Part shown: piece by piece, positions 21,772 to 37,339 of the stretch | Layout of the letters: each line of letters begins with the position of its first letter | Numbering within the stretch: position 1 is the stretch's first letter | Assembly: GCF_030408795.1 (NCBI RefSeq) | Contig: NZ_CP047211.1 | Location: 1,736,001 to 1,800,000 of the forward strand | Reading direction: 5' to 3' | Length of the DNA: 64,000 nt | Source of the DNA: Corynebacterium hansenii | GTDB taxonomy: Bacteria; Actinomycetota; Actinomycetes; Mycobacteriales; Mycobacteriaceae | The notes under the pieces: model-generated | The model's database searches: none | Seen by the model: the letters and a program-made list of their open reading frames with translations, nothing else | Told to the model about the DNA's origin: nothing | Position numbers and translations under genes: made by a program

Positions 21772-23064
21772 TCAGCGCTCGAAACGCACGCCGGCGAAGT
21801 TCTTCTTGCCCCGGCGCAGGACCAACCACTTGCCGTGCAGCAGGTCGGACTCGGCGGGGACCCACTCCCCGTCGAGGATGCGCTCGTTGTTGGCGTACGC
21901 GCCGCCCTCGTCGATGGTGCGGCGGGCCTCGCCCTTCGACTTGGCCAGGCCGGCGGCGATCAGCAGATCGACGGCGGTCCGCGGATCACCGGCGCCCACC
22001 TCGGCGACCTGGGTCTCGGACACCGCGGCGGCCAGCGTCGACTCGTCGAGTTCGGCCAGCTCCGCGCGGCCGAACAGCGCCTGCGCGGCGAGCTCGACGG
22101 ACTTCGTCGCCTCGGCGCCGTGAACCAGCGTGGTCATTTCCTGCGCCAGGCGGCGCTGGGCCTCCCGCTTGAACGGGCGCTCGGCGACGGCGACCTCGTA
22201 CTCGGCGATCTCCTCGCGCGACAGGAACGTGAACCACTTCAGGTAGTCGATGACCACCGAGTCGCCGGCGTTGATGAAGAACTGGTACCAGGCGTACGGG
22301 CTGGTCTGCTCGGGATCGAGCCACAGCTTGCCCCCGCCGGTGGACTTGCCGAACTTCTCGCCGCTGGCGTCGGTGACCAGCGGAACCGTCAGGCCGTGGA
22401 CCTTCGCCTGGTCCAGGCGGCGGTTGAGGTCGACGCCGGAGACGATGTTGCCCCACTGGTCGTTGCCGCCGATCTGCAGGGTGCAGCCGTACTCGCGGCG
22501 CAGGCGCACGAAGTCGTTGGCCTGCAGCAGCATGTAGGAGAACTCGGTGTACGAGATGCCGTCGGCCTCGAGGCGGCGCTTGACGGTGTCGCGGTCGAGC
22601 ATCGTGTTGACCGAGAAGTTCTTGCCCAGGTCGCGGAGGAACTCGATGACGTTCATCTTCGAGATCCAGTCGTAGTTGTTCACCAGCAGGCCGCGACCGG
22701 GCTCGTCGTCTTCGATGATGTCGATGAAGCTGCGCAGCTGGCCCTTGATCGACTCGACGTTGCCGGCGATCTGGTCCTCGGTGAGCATGGAGCGCTCGCC
22801 GACGTCGCGGGGGTCGCCGATCATGCCGGTGGCGCCGCCCGCGAGGGCAATCGGCCGGTGCCCGGCATCCTGGAAGCGCTTGAGCATCACCAGCGGGACC
22901 AGGTGCCCCGCATGCAGCGACGGGCCGGTGGGGTCGAAGCCCACGTAAACGGTCATCGGCCCTTCAGCCGCTTCGGCGCGCAGCGCGTCGAGGTCGGTTG
23001 ACTGCGCGATGAGGCCGCGCCATTCCAGTTCGTCGATGATGTTCTGTTCGCTCACGCGCACCAT
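21772..23064 (-). CDS. tyrS: Tyrosyl-tRNA synthetase
   Basis: Class I aminoacyl-tRNA synthetase charging tRNA-Tyr. The 430-residue product has the HIGH-type motif [11 protein letters not shown], the tyrosine/ATP pocket [13 protein letters not shown] and [10 protein letters not shown], the KMSKS equivalent KFGKSTGGG, and a C-terminal S4 RNA-binding domain ([19 protein letters not shown]). Start ATG at 23064 lies nine bases after mpg, so both are probably one transcript. No T-box leader is visible. Confidence 0.97.
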   Translation of the reverse strand: MVRVSEQNIIDELEWRGLIAQSTDLDALRAEAAEGPMTVYVGFDPTGPSLHAGHLVPLVMLKRFQDAGHRPIALAGGATGMIGDPRDVGERSMLTEDQIAGNVESIKGQLRSFIDIIEDDEPGRGLLVNNYDWISKMNVIEFLRDLGKNFSVNTMLDRDTVKRRLEADGISYTEFSYMLLQANDFVRLRREYGCTLQIGGNDQWGNIVSGVDLNRRLDQAKVHGLTVPLVTDASGEKFGKSTGGGKLWLDPEQTSPYAWYQFFINAGDSVVIDYLKWFTFLSREEIAEYEVAVAERPFKREAQRRLAQEMTTLVHGAEATKSVELAAQALFGRAELAELDESTLAAAVSETQVAEVGAGDPRTAVDLLIAAGLAKSKGEARRTIDEGGAYANNERILDGEWVPAESDLLHGKWLVLRRGKKNFAGVRFER

Positions 23065-23073
23065 GGTAGCCGG

Positions 23074-23769
23074 TCAGTTCCCGCCGTCGGCCCTGGCATG
23101 CCTGCGGTAGGCGGACACGCTCGGTTCGCCGGCGATCCAGAAGCGCCAGGGCCTTTCCGACGCCGCCCGCAGTCCCACGCGCGGCCCCGAGCGGAGCTCT
23201 GGCGCAGGCGCTTCACCGTCCGCGATTTCCGCATCGTCGTCGGCCGCATGGTCGCCCAGCAGGCGCACGCGGGCCGCGGGATCGAATAGATCCAGCCCGT
23301 AATCCGACAAGTCAATGCCGAGGGCTTGCCCCAGGTTGCCGGGGCCCCGGGCCAGACCATGCTTTGCGACGCCCGCGTTCCCGCGCAGCCGCCGCCTCAT
23401 CGCGGCGGCCTCCCCCTCGAGGATCGTGGCGCCGCGGAGCAGAACTCCCCCGCCGATGCCCTCGGGGCCGGCGGTGATGTTCGCGCAGAAGTGGATGCCG
23501 TACGAGCGGTAGACGTACAGGTGCCCGGGCAGACCGAACATCACCCGGTTGCGCGGCGTGACGCCCGGCCACGTGTGCGCCCCGGGATCCGGCCAGGGGG
23601 AATCCGCCGGCCCGCCGTAAGCCTCGACCTCGGTGATCCGGGCCAGCAGCCCCTCCCCGGGGACGGCGAGCACCCGGCCGAGCAGCGTCCGCGCCGCGTC
23701 GGCGGGGTGCACGGCCAGTGCGTCCCGATTCAGCGGCGCGTCGCCGCCGATGTCCCGCCCCTCGCTCAA
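23074..23769 (-). CDS. DNA-3-methyladenine glycosylase, AAG/Mpg family
   Basis: Base-excision repair enzyme that removes alkylated purines. Characteristic segments are LLARITEVEAYGGPADSPWP (containing the catalytic Glu region), HTWPGVTPRNRVMFG, GHLYVYRSYGIHFCANI and the LARGPGNLGQALGI loop. No ATG is available at the expected place: a TTG at 23769 overlaps the trm112-like stop (TTGA), giving 231 residues; a GTG at 23712 would give 212. The end carries a short unconserved tail. It is translationally coupled with the Trm112-like gene and followed by tyrS. Confidence 0.92.
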   Translation of the reverse strand: MSEGRDIGGDAPLNRDALAVHPADAARTLLGRVLAVPGEGLLARITEVEAYGGPADSPWPDPGAHTWPGVTPRNRVMFGLPGHLYVYRSYGIHFCANITAGPEGIGGGVLLRGATILEGEAAAMRRRLRGNAGVAKHGLARGPGNLGQALGIDLSDYGLDLFDPAARVRLLGDHAADDDAEIADGEAPAPELRSGPRVGLRAASERPWRFWIAGEPSVSAYRRHARADGGN

Positions 23770-23939
23770 CGGGGCCAGGCGAAGGCCTCGTCGGAGAGCA
23801 TCACCGGGATGCCGTCCTCGATGGGGTACGCGATGCCCAGGCGCTCGTTGACCAGGACGGACTCGTCCTCGAGGTACGTCAGCGGCCCCTTGTCGCGGGG
23901 GCAGGCGAGGATGTCCAGCAACTTCGGATCGAGGCTCAT
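23766..23939 (-). CDS. Trm112-like (DUF343/YcaR) small protein
   Basis: A 57-residue protein reading MSLDPKLLDILACPRDKGPL, then YLEDESVLVNERLGIAYPI and EDGIPVMLSDEAF. This is the compact Trm112p-like zinc-ribbon fold; in bacteria the family often keeps only one Cys-Pro knuckle, as here (ILACPRDKG). In yeast Trm112 activates methyltransferases; bacterial roles are less clear. Its stop overlaps the mpg start by four bases. Confidence 0.92.
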   Translation of the reverse strand: MSLDPKLLDILACPRDKGPLTYLEDESVLVNERLGIAYPIEDGIPVMLSDEAFAWPR

Positions 23940-23963
23940 GGCGCACCATCTTACGGTCCCGGG

Positions 23964-24989
23964 TCACGCGCCGTCGGCATCTCCCCTGGAGCGCCTGGAG
24001 CGCTTCTTGCGCGGCGCGTCCCACGGCTCGCCGCCACCGGTGATCGGCGGCAGGTTCGCGGTCGGGTCGAAGGGATTGTCCGCCGGTCCCGGCGTTTCCG
24101 GTGCCCGCTGCACCATGGGCATGTCGTACGACGCCGGCTCGGTCCACGTCTGCTGGTTCGCCGCCGTGGTCGGTTCGTGTGGCACCGGCGGTTCATGTGG
24201 CACCGGCGGTTGCGCCTGCGCAGGCGGCACGGCTGGTGCGGGAGCCACGGGCGGCTGAGGCGGAGCAGTGGGCTCCGGCGGCGCAGCCGCCACGGGCGGA
24301 GCAGGCGGTGCTGGCGGCAGTGGCGGCACTGGCGGCGCGGAAGGCTCGGGCAGGTCGGGCAGCTTGCCGTATTGCATTTCCACGCGCAACCGCTTCTGCT
24401 CCAGTTCCCGCAGTTCCCCATCGGATGCCGCGCGCGCCTCTTCGACCGCCTGCTCCGCCTGCGATCCGAGCAGGCCGAGCAGCGACACCACGTCGCCTTC
24501 GGCCAAGACCCGGTCCCCGTGCGGCACGGCGAGGAAACCGTCCATCACATCGGGCAGGTCATCGGTGATAATCGTCTGCACGATGACCCTGTGCCGCGCG
24601 CTGTCGGCCAGGCGATCCCACTTGTCCAGCGCATCGGACAGGTGCGAATAGACGCCGGTGAGCGCATCCGTGACGGCGTCGGACAAGTCATCGCGCTCCC
24701 ACCGCTTCACGTCACGGTCCAGGGCCCGCCGCAGCTCGACGGGATCGTTGGGCCGTTGGCGCTCCCCCAGTTCCGCGTTGGCGGCCCCCGGCACCGCCTT
24801 CGCATCGCCGCGGTCGGGCGGCGTCAACAGGGCGCCGGCGCCCCATGCCGCGAGCGCCGCCACCGGCCACAGGAACCCCAGCCCAAGGCTGAGATGCAGC
24901 ACGATGACGAGCGCCGCCAGCACCATGCCGACCATGTTCCTGCGCGAGAAGAAGAAGGGCCCGCGGCCCCCGCCGTCACTGGTACCCAC
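23964..24989 (-). CDS. XpaC-like membrane protein with proline-rich tail
   Basis: A 341-residue protein starting at GTG 24989, preceded by AGGGAGA. Residues 18-55 form a membrane hairpin (NMVGMVLAALVIVLHLSLGL and FLWPVAALAAWGAGALL). Residues 85-215 are helical and charged (RALDRDVKRWERDDLSDA, HLSDALDKWDRLADSARHR), a pattern reminiscent of the XpaC family that partners TelA-like proteins. Residues 220-300 are Pro/Ala-rich with PPAPPAPP and a PVPHEP duplication; the end is basic (RKKRSRRSRGD). It overlaps the VWA lipoprotein gene by 14 bases. The XpaC assignment is tentative; membrane topology is better supported. Confidence 0.72.
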   Translation of the reverse strand: MGTSDGGGRGPFFFSRRNMVGMVLAALVIVLHLSLGLGFLWPVAALAAWGAGALLTPPDRGDAKAVPGAANAELGERQRPNDPVELRRALDRDVKRWERDDLSDAVTDALTGVYSHLSDALDKWDRLADSARHRVIVQTIITDDLPDVMDGFLAVPHGDRVLAEGDVVSLLGLLGSQAEQAVEEARAASDGELRELEQKRLRVEMQYGKLPDLPEPSAPPVPPLPPAPPAPPVAAAPPEPTAPPQPPVAPAPAVPPAQAQPPVPHEPPVPHEPTTAANQQTWTEPASYDMPMVQRAPETPGPADNPFDPTANLPPITGGGEPWDAPRKKRSRRSRGDADGA

Positions 24990-26577
24990 GGATCTCCCTG
25001 AATGCCGCTCCCAAATCGCCGTCGAGGGCGTCGAACGTCTTCCCGCCCGTCGTTTCGGCGACCTCCTTCATTTCCGCGGCGTTCGCTTCGCCGTAGAGAA
25101 TCACGAAAACCGGAATGGAACGCCGGTCCGCCGGCAGCGCCCGATGGAATTCGAGGAACCTCGACAAATCCGAGCCGGCCGTGTTCTCTCCGTCGCTCAT
25201 CAGCACTATCGACGGGATCGCCCCTTGTCCGACTTCGATCGTCCCATAGGCGTCCATCAGGGCGTCGTAAAGCGCCGTCGCACCCGCGGGCTGCAGCCCG
25301 CCGATCGACGCACGCAGCTCGTCCCCGGGCCCCGGATCGGACGTGGAGAACCGCACCGTGGTCGGCGCCGCCGGCGCCGAGGAGAACGGCATGAGGCTGA
25401 CCCGCTCGCGGTCGCGCAGCCCGACGGGGCCCGTCGACGACCGCGCGGTGCCGTCCACCAGCGACGTCAGGGTGTCCTTGAGCGACGCGATGCGCTCCCC
25501 CGTCATCGACTCGGAGGTGTCCACCACGAACGCCGTGTCGCCCGGCGCCCGGAGCGTGTTCTGGTACGCGCCGACGAGCCGGTCGGTGACCTCCCGGGAA
25601 CCGGGGAACGGCAACTCGATGAGCAGCTCCGAGGTCAGCGCCGGATTGTTCTCGCCGGATTCGGCGGGACGGCGGTAGGAATCCGCCATCGCGTCCGGAT
25701 TGGCGTGGAGCCACTCGACGACGGCTTCGACGCGCCTCTTCGCCAGGGGATCCGCGGGAGCGGCCAACGCGGACAGGGGGTAGTCGGCGCTGACGACGCC
25801 GTCGGCGGGCACGATGACCTTGATGTCCAGGCCGCCGGCCGCCAGCGCGTGCAGCACGGATTCGTAGTTCACCAGCGCGTCCGCCCGCGACGGATCATCG
25901 CGGAAGGTGTCCGCCAACCAGCCCGAGGACCCGGAGGTCACCGTCTGGCCGCCGAAGAGCTTCCGCAGCTGAGGGGCCACGCGATCGATGTCCTGGCCGG
26001 TCAGGGCGTTTCCGGTGTCCGACAGCGCCGTGGCCACGGAGACGAGCGCGGAGAACCCCGAGTTCGACGTGCCGGGGTCGGTCATCGCGAAGGTCAGGTC
26101 GCGGTTTCCGGCGGCCTCCGCGATCTCCGTCCACGTCGGCGTGCGATCCGTCCACCCGAGTTCGCGGGCCTTGTCGGCGCGCACGCCGAAAGCGACCGGC
26201 GAGGTGGCGATCTTGTCGGCGCCCGCCAGTTTGCCCGCCGCGCCGATCAGGTCCACGTAGCGGTTCGTGGCGAACCAGGTTCCGTCGTACTCGCCGTCGA
26301 ACTCGCCGGCGGCCAGCTTCTCGGAGTTCTCCAGCGTGCCGCCGGGGAAGTCCATCCGGATGTCGAACCCGAGGTCCTTCGCGGCCCGCTCCATCGCCGG
26401 CGCCAGGTCCTCCAGCTCCGTCGCCGCGGCGATGCGCAGAGTTCCGCCGGCAAGATCCGGGTCCCGCTTCACCCCTCCTGAACCGCCGAGCCCCTCGAGC
26501 GGAGAGCCACCCGAGCACGCGGCCAGCACGAACGCCAGCAGCAGGACGACCGCCGCGGCGAACCCCCGGCGCATCAT
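24976..26577 (-). CDS. Lipoprotein with substrate-binding-protein-like domain fused to a VWA domain
   Basis: A 533-residue exported protein. The N-terminus is a lipoprotein signal (VVLLLAFVLAACSGGS, lipobox LAAC). Residues 40-320 resemble an ABC-type periplasmic binding protein (TLRIAAATELEDLAPAMERA, TWFATNRYVDLIGAAGKLAG, TSNSGFSALVSVATALSD). Residues 350-530 form a von Willebrand A domain with an intact metal site: AFVVDTSESMTGER (DxSxS), the Thr in GATALYDALMDAY, and IVLMSDGENT. ATG 26577 overlaps the stop of the upstream gene as ATGA. The fusion of a binding domain with VWA suggests ligand sensing or assembly at the outer face of the membrane; the substrate is unknown. Confidence 0.88.
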   Translation of the reverse strand: MMRRGFAAAVVLLLAFVLAACSGGSPLEGLGGSGGVKRDPDLAGGTLRIAAATELEDLAPAMERAAKDLGFDIRMDFPGGTLENSEKLAAGEFDGEYDGTWFATNRYVDLIGAAGKLAGADKIATSPVAFGVRADKARELGWTDRTPTWTEIAEAAGNRDLTFAMTDPGTSNSGFSALVSVATALSDTGNALTGQDIDRVAPQLRKLFGGQTVTSGSSGWLADTFRDDPSRADALVNYESVLHALAAGGLDIKVIVPADGVVSADYPLSALAAPADPLAKRRVEAVVEWLHANPDAMADSYRRPAESGENNPALTSELLIELPFPGSREVTDRLVGAYQNTLRAPGDTAFVVDTSESMTGERIASLKDTLTSLVDGTARSSTGPVGLRDRERVSLMPFSSAPAAPTTVRFSTSDPGPGDELRASIGGLQPAGATALYDALMDAYGTIEVGQGAIPSIVLMSDGENTAGSDLSRFLEFHRALPADRRSIPVFVILYGEANAAEMKEVAETTGGKTFDALDGDLGAAFREIRGYQ

Positions 26578-27773
26578 CGTCCCACCGGGGCGTCGGCGAC
26601 GGCCCCCGCGTCCTGGTCGGCTGCGGTGGGCCGGGCGGCGCCGCCGAGGACCGCCCCGACGCCCTCCAGCAGGCGTTCCAACAAGTCGAATCCCGGTGGG
26701 TCGATCACCGCCACCAGCTCCGGCGGCGCGGTGACGCCGCGATCCGCCAGCACGTCGTCGAGCACCTGGCGGGACAGCGGGCGGAACCCGTGCTCGGCGG
26801 CGAGGCGCTGCAGGTCGGCATCCTCCGCGAGGAGCCGGGCCACCTCGGCGCCGTCCTCGTCGAAGGCGACGACCGTGTGCTTCGACTGGATGGTCGGCTC
26901 CGGGTACGCGAGCACCATGTCGTCGGCGATCCTGTCGCCGCCGGCGAGCTGCTGCTCCAGGAACTGGGCCTCGTAGACCATCGTCATCGGCTTCGCCCCC
27001 ATCCCCTGGGAGAGGTAATCGGCGAACGGGGCCGCCGATGTGGATTCGGCGTATCCCTGCCCCGCCATCACCGGGGCGATGGAGGCAATCGCAGCGTCGA
27101 CCTGTCCCGGGTCGGCTACCACCGAGCCCCCGTTGCCCACCCACGAGAGGATGGACACGTACATGCCCGCAGAGTTGGACGTCCTGGGGTCGGTCGTGGA
27201 CATCTGCATGGTCCGCGGCGACGGGTACGCGCCGCCGCCGAGGTCGCGCCACCGCTTGCCCTCGGAAGCCTTGGCGAAGTACGCCTCCATGTCGATGTAC
27301 CAGTGCCCGCCCCGCTCGCGTGCGATGCCCTCGGCCGCCAGCACGTCGACGATGGGCCGGAACGTGGCCACCGCCATGGGCGAATGGAACGGGGTCGTCT
27401 GCAGGACGTGCTTGTTTTCCTCGGCGACCCTCTGCGCGGCGGGCGCGGAGGAGGGGAACGCGAAGGCGTAACCGGACAGATCGGCGTCCGTCGCTATGCG
27501 CCGCGAACCCGCCGTGTCCGCGACGACCTCGATGCCGTTGCGGGCGAAGATCTTCCGCACCTCGGGGTCGGCGAAGAAGCCCTGCTTCTCCGAGCCGACG
27601 ATGCCGCGGACCTGTTTGAGGTCGCCGCCGCCGATCCCGCCGATCCCGGGAACCCCGGGGAGAGAGAACCAACCCCGGCCGACGCCGACCGCCGCAGCGC
27701 CGAGAAGAACCAGGACTATCGCCAGAATCACCGCGCCGGTGCGCCGCCCGGCGGGAGCTGAGGAACGTGCCAT
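26574..27773 (-). CDS. Membrane-anchored substrate-binding-protein-like protein
   Basis: A 399-residue protein beginning MARSSAPAGRRTG at ATG 27773, with an uncleaved-looking N-terminal membrane segment (AVILAIVLVLLGAAAVGVG). The rest resembles a bilobal extracellular binding protein: VRGIVGSEKQGFFADPEVRK, IDMEAYFAKASEGKRW, TMQMSTTDPRTSNSAGMYVS and KPMTMVYEAQFL. The paired SNSG/TSNSA motif also occurs in the next gene, so the two are probably distant paralogues. No ABC permease or ATPase is nearby, which argues against ordinary uptake. First gene of the three-gene module. Confidence 0.82.
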   Translation of the reverse strand: MARSSAPAGRRTGAVILAIVLVLLGAAAVGVGRGWFSLPGVPGIGGIGGGDLKQVRGIVGSEKQGFFADPEVRKIFARNGIEVVADTAGSRRIATDADLSGYAFAFPSSAPAAQRVAEENKHVLQTTPFHSPMAVATFRPIVDVLAAEGIARERGGHWYIDMEAYFAKASEGKRWRDLGGGAYPSPRTMQMSTTDPRTSNSAGMYVSILSWVGNGGSVVADPGQVDAAIASIAPVMAGQGYAESTSAAPFADYLSQGMGAKPMTMVYEAQFLEQQLAGGDRIADDMVLAYPEPTIQSKHTVVAFDEDGAEVARLLAEDADLQRLAAEHGFRPLSRQVLDDVLADRGVTAPPELVAVIDPPGFDLLERLLEGVGAVLGGAARPTAADQDAGAVADAPVGR

Positions 27774-27896
27774 GAACGAATGATAAGGCCCGGTTGACCT
27801 TTTCGCCGGGGGAACCTTATTCACCCCGGCCCCCGTTTCCGGCCCGCCGCAACGCTTTCCGACGGCCGCCGCCGGGCGGGGTCCCCGGAAGAGAGG

Positions 27897-29507
<1,611 letters not shown>

Positions 29508-30707
29508 CTACAGGTTGAAGTCGCGCTTGGCGGCCATCTTCGACGACAGGCCGTGCAGCTCCACGAAACCGCGGGCCAGGGTCTGGTCGAAGGTGTCGCC
29601 CTCGTCGTAGGTGGCCAGGTTGAAGTCGTACAGCGACGAGTTCGAGCGGCGGCCGTTGACGTTGCAGTTGCCGGCGTGCATGGTCATGCGGATGTCGCCC
29701 GAGACGCCCTTCTGCGACTCGTCGATGAAGGTGTCCAGCGCGCGCTTGAGCGGCGAGAACCACAGGCCGTCGTACACCAGCTCGGACCACTTGGCCTCGA
29801 CGCCGCGCTTGTAGCGGGCCAGCTCGCGCTCGACGGTGACGTCCTCCATCGCCGCGTGGGCGGTCATGAGGGCGATGGCGCCGGGGGCCTCGTAGATCTC
29901 GCGGGACTTGATGCCCACCAGGCGGTCCTCGACCATGTCCAGGCGGCCGATGCCCTGGGCGCCGGCGCGGCGGTTCATCTCCTCGACGGCCTCCAGCATG
30001 GAGACCTGCTTGCCGTCGATGGCGACCGGCTTGCCGTCCTCGAACGAGATGATGACCTCATCCGGGGAGTTGAAGTTGAGGGTCGGGTCCTCGGTGTAGG
30101 CGTAAACGTCCTTGGTCGGGGCGTTCCACAGGTCCTCGAGGTAGCCGGTCTCGATGGCGCGGCCCCACAGGTTCTGGTCGATGGAGAACGGCGACGACTT
30201 CGACTGCTCGATCGGGATGTCGTTCTTCTCGGCGAAGGCGATGGCCTTGTCGCGGGTCCACGCGTAGTCGCGGGCGGGGGCGATGATCTTCAGGTCCGGG
30301 GCGGTGTTGGAGAAGCCGACCTCGAAGCGGACCTGGTCGTTGCCCTTGCCGGTGCAGCCGTGGGCGACGTGCGTGCCGCCGTGCTCCTTGGCGGCCTGCG
30401 CCATGTGCTTGACGATCAGCGGGCGCGACAGCGCCGAGACCAGCGGGTACTGCTTCATGTACATGGCGTTGGCCTTGATCGCCGGCAGGCAGTATTCATC
30501 GGCGAACTCGTCACGGGCGTCGACGATGACGGACTCGACCGCGCCGGCGTCGAGCGCGCGCTGGCGGATGGTCTCCATGTCCTCCCCGCCCTGTCCCACG
30601 TCGATGGACACGGCGACGACCTCGGCGCCGGTCTCCTGCTTCATCCACTCGATGGCGACGGTGGTGTCCAGGCCGCCGGAGTAGGCGAGAATGACCCGAT
30701 CAGTCAT
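29508..30707 (-). CDS. argG: Argininosuccinate synthase
   Basis: Joins citrulline and aspartate with ATP. The 399-residue product begins with the N-type ATP pyrophosphatase P-loop [17 protein letters not shown] and contains [14 protein letters not shown] and [10 protein letters not shown], all diagnostic. AAGGAG lies ten bases before the ATG. It follows argR by 41 bases, typical for the corynebacterial argRGH order. Confidence 0.97.
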   Translation of the reverse strand: MTDRVILAYSGGLDTTVAIEWMKQETGAEVVAVSIDVGQGGEDMETIRQRALDAGAVESVIVDARDEFADEYCLPAIKANAMYMKQYPLVSALSRPLIVKHMAQAAKEHGGTHVAHGCTGKGNDQVRFEVGFSNTAPDLKIIAPARDYAWTRDKAIAFAEKNDIPIEQSKSSPFSIDQNLWGRAIETGYLEDLWNAPTKDVYAYTEDPTLNFNSPDEVIISFEDGKPVAIDGKQVSMLEAVEEMNRRAGAQGIGRLDMVEDRLVGIKSREIYEAPGAIALMTAHAAMEDVTVERELARYKRGVEAKWSELVYDGLWFSPLKRALDTFIDESQKGVSGDIRMTMHAGNCNVNGRRSNSSLYDFNLATYDEGDTFDQTLARGFVELHGLSSKMAAKRDFNL

Positions 30708-30748
30708 GTGGGTTCGCTCCTTCTTTGAGTTATTCGTTGTCGTTCATT

Positions 30749-31228
30749 CTACTGCCCGGCCTCGCCGGACAGGCGCCGGGCCAGGTCGGCCCCGGTGAGG
30801 GGCTCCCGCGCCAGGCAGAAAATGGTGTCGTCGCCGGCGATGGTGCCGGCGATGTCGGGCAGGCCCGCGCGGTCGATCACGCTCGCCAGGTACTGGGCGG
30901 CCCCGGGCGGGGTGCGCAGCACGGCGATGGTGCCGGAGTGGTCGGCGGCCACGAGCAGTTCGTCGAGGACGCGCCGCATGCGGGCGACCGCTCCCCCGCT
31001 CGCCGCGATCCCCTCGGAGTCGCCCTCGATGACGTAGCGCGCCGCGCCGTCGTCGCGGACCTTTCGGGCCCCGATCTCGTCGAGGTCCCGGGACAGCGTC
31101 GCCTGGGCGATGTCGATGCCCTCCGCCGCCAGCAGAGCGGCGAGCTCCATCTGGCTGGAGACCCGCCGCCTCCGCAGCAGGTCCGCGATGCGGGCCTGCC
31201 GGGCGGTGCGGGAACCGGGGATGGTCAT
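30749..31228 (-). CDS. argR: Arginine repressor
   Basis: Hexameric arginine-sensing repressor of the arginine genes. The 159-residue product has the winged-helix N-terminal domain ([20 protein letters not shown] and the SR-containing recognition helix [16 protein letters not shown]) and a C-terminal oligomerisation and arginine-binding domain with [13 protein letters not shown], the GTxAGDDT motif. It lies within the operon it is expected to control; the candidate operator is upstream of argC. Confidence 0.96.
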   Translation of the reverse strand: MTIPGSRTARQARIADLLRRRRVSSQMELAALLAAEGIDIAQATLSRDLDEIGARKVRDDGAARYVIEGDSEGIAASGGAVARMRRVLDELLVAADHSGTIAVLRTPPGAAQYLASVIDRAGLPDIAGTIAGDDTIFCLAREPLTGADLARRLSGEAGQ

Positions 31229-31237
31229 GGCCGCCGC

Positions 31238-34700
<3,463 letters not shown>

Positions 34701-34716
34701 GGGATGGAGGCCTTTC

Positions 34717-37007
<2,291 letters not shown>

Positions 37008-37012
37008 TCACT

Positions 37013-37032
37013 CCAATGCAAGATATTCATCA
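37013..37032 (-). promoter_or_regulatory. ARG-box-like operator upstream of argC
   Basis: On the minus strand GATGAATATCTTGCATT (around 37031-37015) closely fits the ARG box of the B. subtilis type (ATGAATAAAAATKCAA), with palindromic TGAATA and TGCAT halves. A second TGAATA follows toward the start codon at 37010-37005. It lies 10-30 bases before the argC start, where ArgR could block transcription. Confidence 0.6.
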
Positions 37033-37150
37033 CATTGGCGTGCCGAGGCGCCGGCGGTTCGACGGTCCGGCGGCCCGGGCGGCGCCGCGCGACTTTCGGC
37101 CGCCGCGCTTGACGACGGCCACCGGGACCGCGGTTCGCCGCCCTGGCGGT

Positions 37151-37329
37151 CGCGGCACTGGAAGCACCGCCCCCTCGTGTCCACCCGGTCGGCGCACCGC
37201 CCCCTCGTGTTTACCCGGACGGCGCACCGCCCCTTCACGTAAACCCACCCCGAATGCGCAGACCCACCCGTCACAGCGGGTGGGTCTGCGCATTCGGGGT
37301 GGGTTAGCCGGTGCGTCCCGGGAGGTTGC
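37151..37329 (-). repeat. Composite repeat, copy B (179 bp, minus orientation)
   Basis: Read on the minus strand: a flank of 24 bases (37329-37306) containing CCTCCCGGGACGCACCGG, a perfect palindrome (37304-37243), two 30-base tandem units starting GAGGGGCGGTGCGCCG-like (about 37240-37180), and an end block GGTGCTTCCAGTGCCGCG (37168-37151). The same order and nearly the same length occur at 48330-48507. It begins ten bases after the pheT stop. Confidence 0.85.
37243..37304. repeat. Perfect 28-bp-arm palindrome in repeat copy B
   Basis: Arms 37243-37270 and 37277-37304 are exact reverse complements with loop TCACAG. Arms start ACCCACCCCGAATGCGCAGA. It could act as a bidirectional terminator for pheT, though no T-run follows. 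Confidence 0.9.
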
Positions 37330-37339
37330 GGTGGTAGGG

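Noticed and set aside
24976..27672. One 898-residue protein covering both the VWA lipoprotein and the upstream gene
   Set aside because: The upstream part of that frame is a shadow of the binding-protein-like gene; the lipoprotein signal beginning at ATG 26577 marks the real start.
30749..31228. ArgR as AhrC controlling an adjacent catabolic gene set
   Set aside because: No arginine deiminase or ornithine catabolic genes are nearby; the context is only biosynthetic.
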